A stretch of 64,000 nt of DNA from Haladaptatus salinisoli (lineage in GTDB: Archaea; Halobacteriota; Halobacteria; Halobacteriales; Haladaptataceae), in assembly GCF_020614375.1 (NCBI RefSeq), contig NZ_CP085329.1, forward strand, positions 186,001 through 250,000, read 5' to 3'. Below are positions 33,653 to 43,121 of this stretch, piece by piece. The position numbers were made by a program, and so were the translations under genes. Numbering within the stretch: the first letter of the stretch is position 1; each line of letters opens with the position of its first letter. Below the pieces are notes generated by a model that saw only the letters and a list, made by a program, of their open reading frames with translations, was not told the DNA's origin and did no database searches.

Positions 33653-34165
33653 TTTGGAAACTCAGTTGTCTTTTGTTTCATAATGTCCCGACAGAGACGC
33701 CGAACTACGTTTCGATGATATGTTTGTCTCCCCGCCGCTCTGCGGTCATCGAGAAAGCGGTACTAACCGCCGTACCTAATCTCTGCGGATTAGTATCTCC
33801 AGTCTTTAAGTTACCAAATTTTGGTAGTTGTGTTTCCACCCCGACGGAAATCCGCGGAAACATAAAGAAACGAACATCGAATGCGTCGTCTTCGTTCTCG
33901 CACCTACTGTCGAAGAGCGGCATCGACCTCGCGCTGAATTGCGACGTTCTCCGCGCGAGAATCCGACCACCGACGTACGGCGATCGGTCGGGGAGTAACG
34001 CGCAGTTGGCTCCGTCGAATCGACGGCGGGTTGCGGACGCTGTACTCGCTCGCTACAGAGCGCGTCGAACGAGGGACGGTTCGAAGACGGACGCCGACGA
34101 CGAGCAGAGTCGGGTTCGACAACGATACGCGTTGCCGGCGACGGCACCGGAAGAAACGGCTCCGG
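33653..34165. other. 513-base region without a supported gene
   Basis: The stretch 33655-33880 is AT-rich (TTTGTTTCATAATG, ACCAAATTTTGGTAG) and contains the likely promoter of the beta-helix gene. CCAAATTTTGG near 33818 is an 11-base near-palindrome. Remaining open frames are Arg-rich shadows. Confidence 0.4.
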
Positions 34166-34588
34166 TCACTCGAGCTGCGGTCGAGCGAGTTCCTCCGCGT
34201 GCTTCACGTCCGCCGGCTTTTCGACTTGGGCGTAGAGAGGTCGGCGGACGTCGGGGTCGAAGATACCGTTTTTGTCGAACAGTTCGCGCGCCCGTTCGGT
34301 GATGTAGTAAAACTTGTACGGTCCTTCGTCCGGTCGCTGACCGTCGGGGAAGGCGACGCTATCGACGACGTTGGCGTCCATCAGTTTTCGGAGATGCCCG
34401 AGAATCGTCGTGCGGTCGACGTCGGGATTGAGGTACTGGAGTTCCTTCATGCTCGGCATCCCCTTCGGATGGCCGACGATGTCCGCGATGAGGTCCTTCC
34501 GCGTCTGCTGCGTGATGACGTCGAACACCTCGAAGACGTCGAAGTGGTTCGATTCGTCGTTCGGTCGTACGCCGGCACCCTGCGACAT
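34166..34588 (-). CDS. Winged-helix transcriptional regulator
   Basis: 140 residues from MSQGAGVRPND at 34588; the longer frame to 34720 crosses the promoter region and is rejected. The core FDVFEVFDVITQQTRKDLIADIVGHP, then MPSMKELQYLNPDVDRTTILGHLRKLMDANVV, is an ArsR/winged-helix DNA-binding domain as in haloarchaeal regulators of this length. The C-terminal ITERARELFDKNGIFD is the usual wing/dimer part. Divergent from the gene at 34720, with a palindrome between them; probably controls its own and its neighbour's transcription. Confidence 0.85.
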   Translation of the reverse strand: MSQGAGVRPNDESNHFDVFEVFDVITQQTRKDLIADIVGHPKGMPSMKELQYLNPDVDRTTILGHLRKLMDANVVDSVAFPDGQRPDEGPYKFYYITERARELFDKNGIFDPDVRRPLYAQVEKPADVKHAEELARPQLE

Positions 34589-34622
34589 GGTTCGCGTGAA
34601 GATAGGGCGGCAAGCGTAATAA

Positions 34623-34646
34623 TGATGTTGGTCAGCGCCAACATCA
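34623..34646. promoter_or_regulatory. Inverted-repeat operator candidate
   Basis: TGATGTTGG-TCAGCG-CCAACATCA: perfect 9-base arms around a 6-base spacer, 35-58 bases upstream of the winged-helix regulator start and 74 bases before the divergent gene. Size and symmetry fit a dimeric winged-helix protein. It overlaps the region where the regulator's TATA box should be (TAATAATGATG). Confidence 0.6.
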
Positions 34647-34719
34647 ACGTCCCGGAACGTGCGGCGGACGGGAGGCGCGATTCCGATGATACAATTAGGA
34701 ACCGAACGAAGTTCATGCA

Positions 34720-35316
34720 ATGCCGGACAAGCGCGTCGAAATGGGAAGCATCGTCGACGAGACGAAACGGTACTCGGCGAAGGACACGCTCTCCCGCGAA
34801 CAGTATCGGCGGATAAACCGCGCTCTCGATAGCGACCTCGAGACGTTCCTGCTGAGCGGTCGCTCCTTTTTCGTGCTCGGGAGCTACGGAGAAAACGAAC
34901 GCGAGCGGCTCACCGCCGTGAAAAACCGCCTCGACCGGGAAGGACACGCCTTTCTCATGGACGACGTGCCCGAAGCGTGGGAGTTCTGGACGACGAAATT
35001 CAAGGTGCTAGCGAACCGGGCGGACCACATCGTGGGGGTGTACGAGCACACGGACGGCGGCCACGAGTGGGAGGCGGGCTATCTCGACCACGAAGCGTAT
35101 CGGGATAAGATACGCGTGCTCAAGCGCGATTACGTCGATCTGGACGATCCGACCGACGAGCCGTTCGACGGGATGTTCTCCCACTTCGTTCGACTGTTGA
35201 ACCGCCTCGACCGCGTCGTCTTCTGGGAGGGACCGACGGACGCCACCGACGACGAACTCGCCGACAGTTTGCTCGACGCGACCGAGGCGCTCGTCGAAGA
35301 TATCGACCGTCGGTGA
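34720..35316 (+). CDS. Nucleoside 2-deoxyribosyltransferase-like protein (inferred fold)
   Basis: 198 residues. N-terminal helical part, then a Rossmann-like block: FFVLGSYGENERERL, acidic AFLMDDVPEAW, ADHIVGVYEHTDGGHEWEAGYLDHE. The order (strand-loop, D-rich turn, then G-x-x-x-E-x-G-Y) recalls nucleoside 2-deoxyribosyltransferase-like enzymes, where the Glu is the nucleophile (here Glu118 in HEWEAGY). Such folds also occur in nucleotide-sensing and defence proteins. The assignment is inference from pattern. Possible TATA element ACAATTAG about 28 bases before the ATG. Divergent from the winged-helix regulator. Confidence 0.7.
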   Translation: MPDKRVEMGSIVDETKRYSAKDTLSREQYRRINRALDSDLETFLLSGRSFFVLGSYGENERERLTAVKNRLDREGHAFLMDDVPEAWEFWTTKFKVLANRADHIVGVYEHTDGGHEWEAGYLDHEAYRDKIRVLKRDYVDLDDPTDEPFDGMFSHFVRLLNRLDRVVFWEGPTDATDDELADSLLDATEALVEDIDRR

Positions 35317-35412
35317 CCCGAGCGTCGGGTCGGAGAGATCCATTGCACCGCCCTTCAAGGGGTCCGTACCGCCACTATCGACGGTGATAACCGATCCTGA
35401 CGGATATTATGT

Positions 35413-35425
35413 CATTTATTATAAT
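35413..35425 (+). promoter_or_regulatory. TATA-like element of the GT4 gene
   Basis: TTATTATAATATG within an AT-rich 60-base stretch ends about 32 bases before the ATG at 35457. The surrounding AT content contrasts strongly with both flanking genes. Confidence 0.5.
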
Positions 35426-35456
35426 ATGTCTACCAATTTCACAGTAGTTCGTACTG

Positions 35457-36425
35457 ATGAGAATACTGAAGCTGGTGACCACTCGACGAAGTTTCTATCG
35501 AGCGCAGGAGGCCGCGCTCGACGCGGCGAACATCGAGTACACGACCGTCACGGTGCCGGGAACGCACCGCGGCCACGAGGACGGCGTGGAGCAACGTTCC
35601 GTCTGGGACTACCTTCGGTTCTATCCGACGGTTCTCCGGAAGTCACTCTCCGAGTACGATATCGTTCACGCGAACTTCGGGTTGACGGCGCCGTTCGCGG
35701 TCGCGCAACCCAGACTTCCGGTCGTCGTCTCGCTCTGGGGCAGCGAGTTCCACGAAAACAAGTACGAGGCGCTCATCGCGTCGGCCACGAAACGAGCGGA
35801 CGAAGTGATCGTCCCGTCGCAGATGATGCGCCGGTGCGTCCGTCGAGATAATCACTACATCCCGTATCCGATCGACGGAGACCTGTTTTCCCCGATGTCC
35901 AAGGCGGAGGCGCGTTCGAAACTCGGTTGGGACGCCGACGAACCCGTGGTGCTGTTCCCCTCCGCTCCGGGACGACCGGAGAAGAACTATCGCCTCGCGG
36001 AGCGGGTGGTCGAGGGAGTAGCGCAACCGGTTCGACTCTATCCCTGCATCGACGAACCCTACGAGCGGATGCCGCTGCTGATGAACGCGAGCGACGCGGT
36101 TCTCGTGACCTCGACGTACGAGACGGGACCGATGGTGGTCAAAGAGGCCGTGGCCTGCAACGTCCCGGTCGTTTCCACGCCCGTCGGATTCGTTTCCGAC
36201 GTGCTCGACGGCGTGGCGAACTCGTCCACGGGGAAGTCCGCGGAAGAACTCCGAGCGGCCCTCGAAACCGTTCTCGACGCGAACGCTCGCGCCGACGGGC
36301 GTCACAAGGTCGTCGCGTACGACGTCGCGGACATGGGCGCTCAGCTACGGCGAGTGTACGAACGGTGCACCGACCGCCGCCAGCGATCGGAGCCGGTGTC
36401 CGTCGAGATATCGACACCGCAGTGA
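35457..36425 (+). CDS. GT4-type (GT-B fold) glycosyltransferase
   Basis: 322 residues. N-terminal acceptor domain (MRILKLVTTRRSFYRAQEAAL, then DIVHANFGLTAPFAV and VVSLWGSEFHENK), C-terminal nucleotide-sugar domain with FPSAPGRPEKNYRLAERVVEG, then the family signature TSTYETGPMVVKEAVACNVPVVSTPVGFV, in which the E-x7-E pair binds the donor. It transfers a sugar from an activated donor onto a lipid or polysaccharide at the membrane's inner face. Followed after 177 bases by a polysaccharide deacetylase on the same strand; both suggest surface glycan synthesis. Confidence 0.9.
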   Translation: MRILKLVTTRRSFYRAQEAALDAANIEYTTVTVPGTHRGHEDGVEQRSVWDYLRFYPTVLRKSLSEYDIVHANFGLTAPFAVAQPRLPVVVSLWGSEFHENKYEALIASATKRADEVIVPSQMMRRCVRRDNHYIPYPIDGDLFSPMSKAEARSKLGWDADEPVVLFPSAPGRPEKNYRLAERVVEGVAQPVRLYPCIDEPYERMPLLMNASDAVLVTSTYETGPMVVKEAVACNVPVVSTPVGFVSDVLDGVANSSTGKSAEELRAALETVLDANARADGRHKVVAYDVADMGAQLRRVYERCTDRRQRSEPVSVEISTPQ

Positions 36426-36602
36426 GTCAGTCACGGATGAACACGCCGAGAACCGTCGCCGAGACTACGCACGAGAATCCCTATCATCGATGAACACACA
36501 GACATCGATCGGCCAACCTGGAATCGACTTCGACGAACCGCGAGCGACGCCCTATTCGGCGGCCGGACGGGCCGCATCCCGTCTCGGAGGTCGACGCTGA
36601 GC

Positions 36603-37514
36603 ATGGGGTCGGTCGTCATCTCGTTGGACGCGGAACTCGGGTGGGGGTTCCACGACCGCCCGGAACTCCCGGAGCACCACATCGAATCCGGCCGCCGCGC
36701 GTGGACCTACCTCCGCGAGTCGTTCGACAGGCTCGATATCAAAGCGACGTGGGCCATCACGGGTCACCTGTTTCTGGAATCGTGCCGGTCGTCCCATCGC
36801 GGCCATCCGGCGGGACGCCGATGTTGTACCCGCGAAACGGCCTCGCTCACCCCGGAGCGGATCTGGTTCGCGCGGGACCGTATCGAGGCGGTTCGCGCGA
36901 GTGCGGTCGACCACGAAATCGGGAGCCACGGGTTCACGCACGTCCATTTTCGCCACGAGAAGATGAGCGAGGAGTTCGCGGCGCGGGAACTCGAAGCGAG
37001 CGTCGAGGCGGCGGCCGATTGCGGCATCGAGCTTTCGTCGTTCGTCTTTCCGGTGAACCGGATCGATCACACGGAGTTACTCGCCGAACACGGCTTTACC
37101 TGCTATCGGGGCGCGTCGCCGGCGAAATCGGGACGCTTGGCGAAGCTCGCGAGCGCGACGATCGGAACGCCGGCACCGCCCCTCGTCGAACCGAGGGTGG
37201 ACGAGTACGGCCTCGTCGACGTGCCCGCCTCGCTGTTTCTCTTCAACTTCGAAGGCGTCGCGCGGTCGGCGGTGACCTCGGTCGGCCGCGACCCCGTCGT
37301 CAAACAGGCGACGAGGGGAATCGACAACGCGGTCGAAAACGACGGCGTGTTCCACATGTGGTGTCACCCGCACAACCTCAGAACCGACCGAGATTTCGAG
37401 CGGATCGACGCGATCCTCGAGTATCTCCACCGTCGACGTCTGGAGAGCGATCTTCGGGTCGAGACGATGGCGGAGGTCGCGGAACGGGTGCGGTCGCGCC
37501 GAGCCCGGATTTAG
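36603..37514 (+). CDS. Polysaccharide deacetylase-like (NodB fold) protein
   Basis: 303 residues. NodB-type motifs: SLDAELGWG (Asp-rich strand, residues about 7-15), ATWAITGHLF, and HEIGSHGFTHVHF with the H-x3-H metal site, followed by MWCHPHNL near residue 255. Removes acetyl groups from a glycan, or belongs to the PuuE/allantoinase branch of the fold. A Cys-containing segment (about 63-80, HRGHPAGRRCCTRETAS) differs from typical homologues and may reflect small compensating indels. Lies with the GT4 gene in one orientation. Confidence 0.85.
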   Translation: MGSVVISLDAELGWGFHDRPELPEHHIESGRRAWTYLRESFDRLDIKATWAITGHLFLESCRSSHRGHPAGRRCCTRETASLTPERIWFARDRIEAVRASAVDHEIGSHGFTHVHFRHEKMSEEFAARELEASVEAAADCGIELSSFVFPVNRIDHTELLAEHGFTCYRGASPAKSGRLAKLASATIGTPAPPLVEPRVDEYGLVDVPASLFLFNFEGVARSAVTSVGRDPVVKQATRGIDNAVENDGVFHMWCHPHNLRTDRDFERIDAILEYLHRRRLESDLRVETMAEVAERVRSRRARI

Positions 37515-37587
37515 AACGCGGGCACCGAACTGAGTCCCCGAGGCCGGTTTTTAGGCACGCACAATACTATAATATATCGAGCAAAAT

Positions 37588-37597
37588 TTTTATCTAA
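37588..37597 (+). promoter_or_regulatory. TATA-like box of the subtilisin gene
   Basis: TTTTTATCTA in a strongly AT-rich block (37560-37610), centred about 27 bases before the ATG at 37619. Confidence 0.55.
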
Positions 37598-37618
37598 AAA
37601 CACGTAATACTACGGTCG

Positions 37619-38965
37619 ATGTACGAACCTTCACGACGGGCGTTTGTTAAGACGGGTGCCGCGCTACTCGGCGGGGCGACGACCGGAACCACGGTTACCG
37701 CGGGGCGAGCGCGTAATCGGTTCATAGTCGATTCGGCACGAGTACGACCGAAAGGTGACGTGGAAATCGTGCATCGACTCGACCGAGTCGGCCTGTCGGT
37801 CGTCCGCGGGACGGAACGCGACGTCCGAAAGCTCGGGGCGAAGTACGCGGCGGACCTCACCTACTCGCTCGACCACCCCGTCGAGCCCGAGTCGGTCGGT
37901 GGAAACGTTGGTGCGAAAGACGAACCCCTGTACGATCTCCAGTGGGACAAACGCGACCAGCGGATTCCGGCCGTTCACGAAATCACCCGCGGGGAGGGAA
38001 CGCGCGTCGCGATCATCGATACCGGCGTCGCAGCGGGGCACCCGGATCTTCAGCACGCGGTGAACGTCGAGCTATCCCGGAACTTCACCGACGACTCCTT
38101 CGGTGCAGCGGGACCGTACGGGGGCTATCACGGTACGCACGTGGCGGGAATCGTCGCTGCGAACGACCGAAACGAGACCGGCGTCGCGGGAAGCGCTCCC
38201 GGCACCGAACTCGTCGATTGTCGGGTGTTCTCGACGACGGCACCGCAGGAGACGCTCGCGGCGTTCTTCGGGGACGTTCTCGCCGCTATCGTCTACAGCG
38301 CGGAAATCGGGGCCGACGCGGCGAATCTCAGCCTCGGTGCGTACCTTCCTCGGCAGGGGCTCGGTTCGTTCTACGGGAAGTTGCTCAATCGCACGACGAC
38401 GTACGCGAATCGTCGTGGAACGGTCTTGGTTCACGCCGCCGGGAACGCGAGCACCGACCTCCAGCACGACAAAAACTACGTCGATTCGAGCGAAAGCGCA
38501 CAGGGCGTCGGTGTGAGTGCGACCGGCCCGGTCGGGTTCGAGTGGGGCGATTCGGGCCTCGAAGAGCCGTTCCACAGCCCCGCGTTCTACACTAACTACG
38601 GGACGAACGCGATCGACCTGGCCGCCCCCGGCGGTGACGTCGACGAGGAACTCTTGGAACTCCCCGCGGAGGAACGCCCCGACGGATGGTACCGCGATCT
38701 CGTGTTGAACTGTATCGCGGTTCCGTCCTTCAGCGAGTCCGGCGAGTATCTCGGCGTCACCTACGGCTACGATTGGCTCGCCGGCACGTCGATGGCGGCC
38801 CCGCAGGTCACCGCCGCGGCGGCGCTGGTCAAGAGCGTCAATCCCGAGTACACCCCAAATCAAGTCGCGTCGGCGCTGAAGCGCGCCGCCGCCGTGCCCG
38901 ACGGCTACGAGAAAACCTACTACGGCTCGGGGTATCTCGACCCGCTTTCGGCGGTCAAAGGGTAA
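37619..38965 (+). CDS. Subtilisin-family (S8) serine protease, Tat-exported
   Basis: 448 residues. Tat signal with Arg6-Arg7 in SRRAFVKTGAALLGG, a propeptide to about residue 95, then the catalytic triad Asp134 (AIIDTGVA), His171 (YHGTHVAGI) and Ser391 (LAGTSMAAPQ), with the oxyanion Asn in VHAAGNAS. Like halolysins it would be secreted folded and process extracellular proteins; the C-terminal extension of halolysins is missing, so it is the short form. An insertion DVDEELLELPAEERPDGWY before the Ser site is unusual. Monocistronic, strong promoter. Confidence 0.93.
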   Translation: MYEPSRRAFVKTGAALLGGATTGTTVTAGRARNRFIVDSARVRPKGDVEIVHRLDRVGLSVVRGTERDVRKLGAKYAADLTYSLDHPVEPESVGGNVGAKDEPLYDLQWDKRDQRIPAVHEITRGEGTRVAIIDTGVAAGHPDLQHAVNVELSRNFTDDSFGAAGPYGGYHGTHVAGIVAANDRNETGVAGSAPGTELVDCRVFSTTAPQETLAAFFGDVLAAIVYSAEIGADAANLSLGAYLPRQGLGSFYGKLLNRTTTYANRRGTVLVHAAGNASTDLQHDKNYVDSSESAQGVGVSATGPVGFEWGDSGLEEPFHSPAFYTNYGTNAIDLAAPGGDVDEELLELPAEERPDGWYRDLVLNCIAVPSFSESGEYLGVTYGYDWLAGTSMAAPQVTAAAALVKSVNPEYTPNQVASALKRAAAVPDGYEKTYYGSGYLDPLSAVKG

Positions 38966-39047
38966 ACCGCCGTTCTCCTAGCTTCGTCGAAGCGCCGTCG
39001 GTCAGCTAGTACCGAGTGGTGTGCAGCCGGCGAGTAGTTCTTCGCGT

Positions 39048-39314
39048 CTATCCCTCGTCAGCGAGTCGAATCGCACGAACGACGATGTAGAGCAGCACGA
39101 TGCCGGAGCCAACCGCGAGGACGAACTGCGCCGCTATCGTGAGGAGCACGCCGAGCACCGAGTGCCCACCGATCAGAAACACGAAGGAGAACGGAACGAG
39201 TGCGATCCCGACGAACAGCCCGATGAGTTTGGCGAGCGGAATCGCTTCCGCGAGAATCCGACTCGTGTCCAGCGTTCCCGTTGCCGGATCGACGAAGGGA
39301 GTGGAGGGCGGCAT
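39048..39314 (-). CDS. Small membrane protein, two helices
   Basis: 88 residues from MPPSTPFVDPAT at 39314. An ATG at 39338 would add eight residues, but TATATTTATA at 39341-39350 sits only three bases from that ATG and 31 bases from the one at 39314, which favours the latter as a leaderless start. Two long hydrophobic segments (about 22-43 and 49-80: LIGLFVGIALVPFSFVFLI and VLLTIAAQFVLAVGSGIVLLYIV). Function unknown. Cotranscription with neighbours is not evident. Confidence 0.65.
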   Translation of the reverse strand: MPPSTPFVDPATGTLDTSRILAEAIPLAKLIGLFVGIALVPFSFVFLIGGHSVLGVLLTIAAQFVLAVGSGIVLLYIVVRAIRLADEG

Positions 39315-39340
39315 CTCCCCGTATCTTTCGACACGCATCG

Positions 39341-39350
39341 TATAAATATA
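39341..39350 (-). promoter_or_regulatory. TATA box deciding the start of the small membrane protein
   Basis: TATATTTATA on the minus strand. Its centre is 31 bases before the ATG at 39314 but only seven before the in-frame ATG at 39338, so the downstream start is preferred. Confidence 0.55.
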
Positions 39351-39376
39351 CTGGTAAAATTTCCGCGGATCGAGTT

Positions 39377-39706
39377 CTACTGGCCGCGCGTCCTGACTGC
39401 GGTTCCCGAAACGTTGACCCACAGCATGCCTTCCGCCAATTCCTCGTAGTCGAATCCGGCACCGATGACGGCGTCGGCGCCGAGTTCTTCCGCCGCCGCT
39501 CGGATGTCGTCGATGGCTTCCGTGCGACCGGACTCGATTTTCTTCTCGTACGACCCGCTCCGACCGCCGACGACGTCTCGGATTCCCGCGGCGATGTCGC
39601 TCACGACGTTCGCGCCGATGACCGCTTCCCCCGAGACGACGCCGAGGTACTCCGTCACCTCTCTATCCTCGAGACTGTCCGTCGTCGTGATGGTGATCTC
39701 CGCCAT
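39377..39706 (-). CDS. YbjQ/UPF0145 family protein
   Basis: 109 residues from MAEITITTTDSLE at 39706. Matches UPF0145 throughout: REVTEYLGVVSGEAVIGANVVSD, then DVVGGRSGSYEKKI, then AAEELGADAVIGAGFDYEEL and MLWVNVSGTAV. The family forms a heavy-metal-binding-like pentameric fold of unknown role in bacteria and archaea. Same strand as the membrane protein at 39048 but 38 bases before its promoter, so separate units are likely. Confidence 0.88.
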   Translation of the reverse strand: MAEITITTTDSLEDREVTEYLGVVSGEAVIGANVVSDIAAGIRDVVGGRSGSYEKKIESGRTEAIDDIRAAAEELGADAVIGAGFDYEELAEGMLWVNVSGTAVRTRGQ

Positions 39707-39998
39707 ACTGAGTACGTTTGCGGCCGGAGTAGACATACCTTCGGGAGTGAACGTCGGAAACGGCCCGCCGAGACGGCGACGTCCGTCGCTCGGTTCTCGA
39801 CGCGTCGCTCGGTTCGCGACCGCGTTTTCCCGTTCGATTCTCCTGAGGCCACTCTCTCGGTGACACCGTCTAGTTTAGCACCTCCTCGACCGGCGTTCGT
39901 CCCGAAGTTCGGTGGAATCACCAGCTGAATGGCGACGTCGACGTTGTCGTGTCCGGCAGAAGAATACGGGCACAACGCGCGCCCGCCGTTCTCTCCGA

Positions 39999-41198
39999 CT
40001 AGCGGAGTGGTCTGAATGCCGCCCGAACCTCGGACGCGAACAGCTCCGGCACTTCCCAAGCCGCAAAGTGCCCGCCTTCGTCGAGTTCGTTGTAGTAGAT
40101 CAGGTCGTGATACGCCTGCTCCGTCCAACTCCGCGGGGCTGGATGGATCTCGTCAGGAAAGATGCTCACGGCGGCCGGGATGGAGACGTCGACAGCCTCA
40201 TAGAAGCGGACGTCTCCTTCGTGGAGAGCTTCCCAATAGAGACGAGCCGACGAAACCCCCGTGTTCGTCAGCCAGTAGAGCGTGATGTTGTCGAGGATGT
40301 CGTCTCGGGTGATGTCGCCGAACGGTTGCCCGTCGAAGAGGCCCGCGATTCGCTCGTAACTACGGATGTCGTGGTCGATCATCCACGCCGCCAGGTCGAC
40401 GGGAGAATCCGCCAGTCCGTATAGCGTCTGTGGATGCGTTCCCATCTCGATCGCATAGCCGATGTCCTTCGTAAAGAACTCGTTCAGCCGCTCGTACGCG
40501 CGGCTTTCGTCGTCCGAGAGATCGGACGGTGCCGGATCGCCGCGCACAAGCGCCTTTGACACTTCGGGTGGAACGGTAGACGGCATGTTGGAGTGAATGC
40601 CGAGCAGTTCCGGAGGTTCCTGTTGGCCCATCACGTCGCAGATGACCGCACCCCAATCGCCGCCCTGCGCCACAAACTGCTCGTATCCCAGGCGCTTCAT
40701 CAGCTCAACCCAGGCACGTCCGATGCGGGCGAGGTCCCAGCCGGTCTCGGTCGGCTTGCCCGAAAACCCGTAGCCCGGCATAGACGGAATCACCAGGTGG
40801 AACGCGTCCGATGCGTCGCCGCCGTGTGCCGTGGGATCGGTAAGTGGATCGATGATCTTCAGCTGCTCGATGATCGTGCCGGGCCATCCGTGCGTGATGA
40901 TGAGCGGCAACGCGTCTTCGTGCTCTGAACGAACGTGAATGAAATGGATGTCCAGCCCGTCGATCTCGGTCGTGAACTGCGGTAGGTCGTTCAGTTTCTC
41001 CTCGCACTCGCGCCAATCGTGCTCCGTCTCCCAATAGCGCGCGAGTTCTTGGATCGTAGCGAGTTGGACGCCTTGCGAGTGATCCGTGACCGTTTCCTCG
41101 TCGGGCCACCGCGTGGCGGCGATGCGCCGGCGGAGGTCGTCGAGTTCCTCTTCGGGAACGTCGATGCTGAAGGATTCGACTTCGGTTACAGTGGACAT
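39999..41198 (-). CDS. Epoxide hydrolase (alpha/beta fold, EHN domain)
   Basis: 399 residues. EHN N-terminal domain ([23 protein letters not shown]), oxyanion HGWPG at 103-107, nucleophile Asp181 in GGDWGA, lid Tyr residues, acid in the [15 protein letters not shown] region, and catalytic His in EGGHFAAWE near the C-terminus. Opens epoxides to diols by an alkyl-enzyme ester. Most similar in layout to juvenile-hormone/soluble epoxide hydrolases of bacteria. Codon use is somewhat less GC-biased than neighbours, compatible with transfer from bacteria. Monocistronic. Confidence 0.9.
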   Translation of the reverse strand: MSTVTEVESFSIDVPEEELDDLRRRIAATRWPDEETVTDHSQGVQLATIQELARYWETEHDWRECEEKLNDLPQFTTEIDGLDIHFIHVRSEHEDALPLIITHGWPGTIIEQLKIIDPLTDPTAHGGDASDAFHLVIPSMPGYGFSGKPTETGWDLARIGRAWVELMKRLGYEQFVAQGGDWGAVICDVMGQQEPPELLGIHSNMPSTVPPEVSKALVRGDPAPSDLSDDESRAYERLNEFFTKDIGYAIEMGTHPQTLYGLADSPVDLAAWMIDHDIRSYERIAGLFDGQPFGDITRDDILDNITLYWLTNTGVSSARLYWEALHEGDVRFYEAVDVSIPAAVSIFPDEIHPAPRSWTEQAYHDLIYYNELDEGGHFAAWEVPELFASEVRAAFRPLR

Positions 41199-41851
41199 GG
41201 TTCTTATTCCTTGGATTGGTGGAAACGGCGGCAGAAGGAATGGATCGTGTCGGCTTTGGCCGAACGCTGAGTTTTCCCACCCGCCGCCGCGTTTCCGTGC
41301 CCTTCTCGTCTGAGGGGAGGCGACGCGTGACCGGGTCGACGCTACCGCGGACCGGAAGGGTGGTCCTCGGCGCTTGGTAACGTAATTGACCGATTTCGTG
41401 CGATACTATCAGCTTTTCTCGATCGGGCTTACCCCTCCCCTGGGGGTGAAAATGACATACGTGGTATTAAAGTGGTCTGAGGTTTATATTTCAACTAGAT
41501 TTCGATATATGGGTGGTAATTGTCACTTTTTAGCCGGGTGATTCTATTGGCGTTTGACGGTCTCGTGTCTGATACGGGCGATGCTGATCGTAACAGCGTT
41601 CGAACCGCTGGCAGCTCGCCGACCGCCATTCGAACTCGTAGAGAAGCGGGCGGTGAGTGAATGACGCCGCAAGGTCGGTTCCGCGACGACGTACCCGTCT
41701 CGACCCGAGTTCGATAACTGGCGAATTCCAACATCGTCGGGGAAATACAGCCTATTACATGTGCCCTCTCCGAGATGAGTTCGACGAGCGTCGGACATAT
41801 TTCAATGAAATTCGAAAATATACATATCACCGTTGTCGGTATATAGAGAAC
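41199..41851. other. 653-base AT-richer gap
   Basis: Read on both strands without a supportable gene. 41395-41560 is AT-rich (GGTTTATATTTCAACTAG) and includes ACCCC...GGGGT followed by GAAAATG, a weak hairpin. The last 40 bases hold the promoter of the small Cys protein. A lost gene or an unannotated RNA remains possible. Confidence 0.35.
41816..41825 (+). promoter_or_regulatory. TATA-like box of the 46-residue Cys protein
   Basis: AAAATATACA centred about 31 bases before the ATG at 41852; a second TATATAG lies 8-14 bases before it. Confidence 0.45.
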
Positions 41852-41992
41852 ATGTCTAGCAGTGACCCTCCAACGAACTCGCTCGGACAACCGATCTGCG
41901 GCCGCACCGACCGCACGTCCGACGACCCGTGCCAATGCGTCGTCCCGTTTCCCGGTCGAGCGTGTCCGCACCATCGGCCGCGAAGTAACTGA
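41852..41992 (+). CDS. 46-residue Cys/His protein
   Basis: Reads MSSSDPPTNSLGQPICGRTD, then RTSDDPCQCVV and PFPGRACPHHRP. The pattern CG-x-T-x6-PC...GxxCxxH resembles short metal-binding CGxTxRxxDPC...CxxH modules seen in small haloarchaeal proteins. Coding is supported by a TATA box 31 bases upstream, correct leaderless geometry and the conserved-looking Cys spacing. No known function. Neighbours are unrelated. Confidence 0.55.
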   Translation: MSSSDPPTNSLGQPICGRTDRTSDDPCQCVVPFPGRACPHHRPRSN

Positions 41993-42117
41993 TCGACACC
42001 GCTTCCGCGGACGGACCGCGGCCTCCGGTCTCGTTTCGAAGCGACCGTCGTAGTAACTCAAACTGGTATTTCACTCTACGCTACCTATTTGCCCCTCCTC
42101 GACACTGTGACGGGTGT

Positions 42118-42879
42118 ATGGCACAAAAACGACTTATCGCTCCGCTCGCGGTCGCCGCGTTGCTCGTGACGGCCGGATGCCTCGGTGGCGTCACCGGACT
42201 CGGCGACGGGAATCCGACCGCGGGGGAACCGAGCGACGACGGGAACACGAACGAGACGCCTTCGAAAATCAGCGTGAGCGCGACGGGCGAAGCGACCGCC
42301 GAACCGGATCGTGCGGTCCTGTCCGTTAGCGTCGAAGCGACCGCCGCCGACCCGGAGACCGCTCGAAGGGCGGTCGCCCGAAACGCCACCTCCATGCGAG
42401 AAGCGCTCGCCGGCATCGGTCTCGGAGACGAGCAAGTGACGACCCGCCACTACGCGGTTCGGGAGGCGTACGAGCCGAAACGCGACGAAGCGACGAAGAC
42501 GACCTATCGCGCGATTCACGCCTTCGAAGTCGAAATCGAGAACGTCGACCGGGTCGGAACGGTGATCGAGACGGCGACGAGCAACGGTGCGACCGGCGTC
42601 GGAGGAGTTCAGTTCACCCTCTCGGAGGCGACTCGCTCGGAACTCCGCGAGAAGGCGCTCACGAACGCGATGAACAACGCTCGGGACGACGCCGAGATAC
42701 TCGCCGCCAACGCGAATCTCACCGTCTCCGACGCGGATGCCGTGACCATCGATACCGGGACCGTCCGGCCGTATCGAACCGAAGCGAACGTGGCCGCGAA
42801 CGGCGGTGGAACGGACTTCGAGTTCGGGCCGGTGTCGGTCACGGCGCGAGTGCAGGTGACGTACAACGCGACGCGCTGA
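42118..42879 (+). CDS. SIMPL (DUF541) domain lipoprotein
   Basis: 253 residues. Signal peptide with lipobox LVTAGC (Cys21), then an acidic Gly/Asn/Thr linker, then the SIMPL fold from about residue 55: ISVSATGEATAEPDRAVLSVSVEA, then TRHYAVREAYEP, AIHAFEVEIEN and NAMNNARDDAEILAANANL. In bacteria family members occur in the envelope and are linked to oxidative stress or signalling, but the chemistry is unknown. Extracytoplasmic, lipid-anchored. Stands alone. Confidence 0.88.
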   Translation: MAQKRLIAPLAVAALLVTAGCLGGVTGLGDGNPTAGEPSDDGNTNETPSKISVSATGEATAEPDRAVLSVSVEATAADPETARRAVARNATSMREALAGIGLGDEQVTTRHYAVREAYEPKRDEATKTTYRAIHAFEVEIENVDRVGTVIETATSNGATGVGGVQFTLSEATRSELREKALTNAMNNARDDAEILAANANLTVSDADAVTIDTGTVRPYRTEANVAANGGGTDFEFGPVSVTARVQVTYNATR

Positions 42880-43121
42880 CCGAGTACGCTCTTTTCGATT
42901 CCGAACGCCCTCGGCTAGCAGCGAGACGGAGCGGTGTCGGACCCACTCACCGGTCGTGGCCGATTTCCCGGACGGGCTATCGCGGCTCCTCCGAAGGCTC
43001 CGTCGGCGTCTCCGTTACTGTCGACGCTGTCCGTCGGCTCGGGAGGGTTTCGACCGTAGCGAACCGCGTCAATCGACGCCGCGAAACCATCAATGACCTC
43101 GGCCACCAACGGCTAGGCGGG

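Noticed and set aside
36490..36600. 36-codon frame MNTQTSIGQPGIDFDEPRA before the deacetylase
   Set aside because: Too short and without a recognised family or clear promoter; only two bases lie between its stop and the deacetylase ATG, so a leader function cannot be excluded, but nothing supports it.
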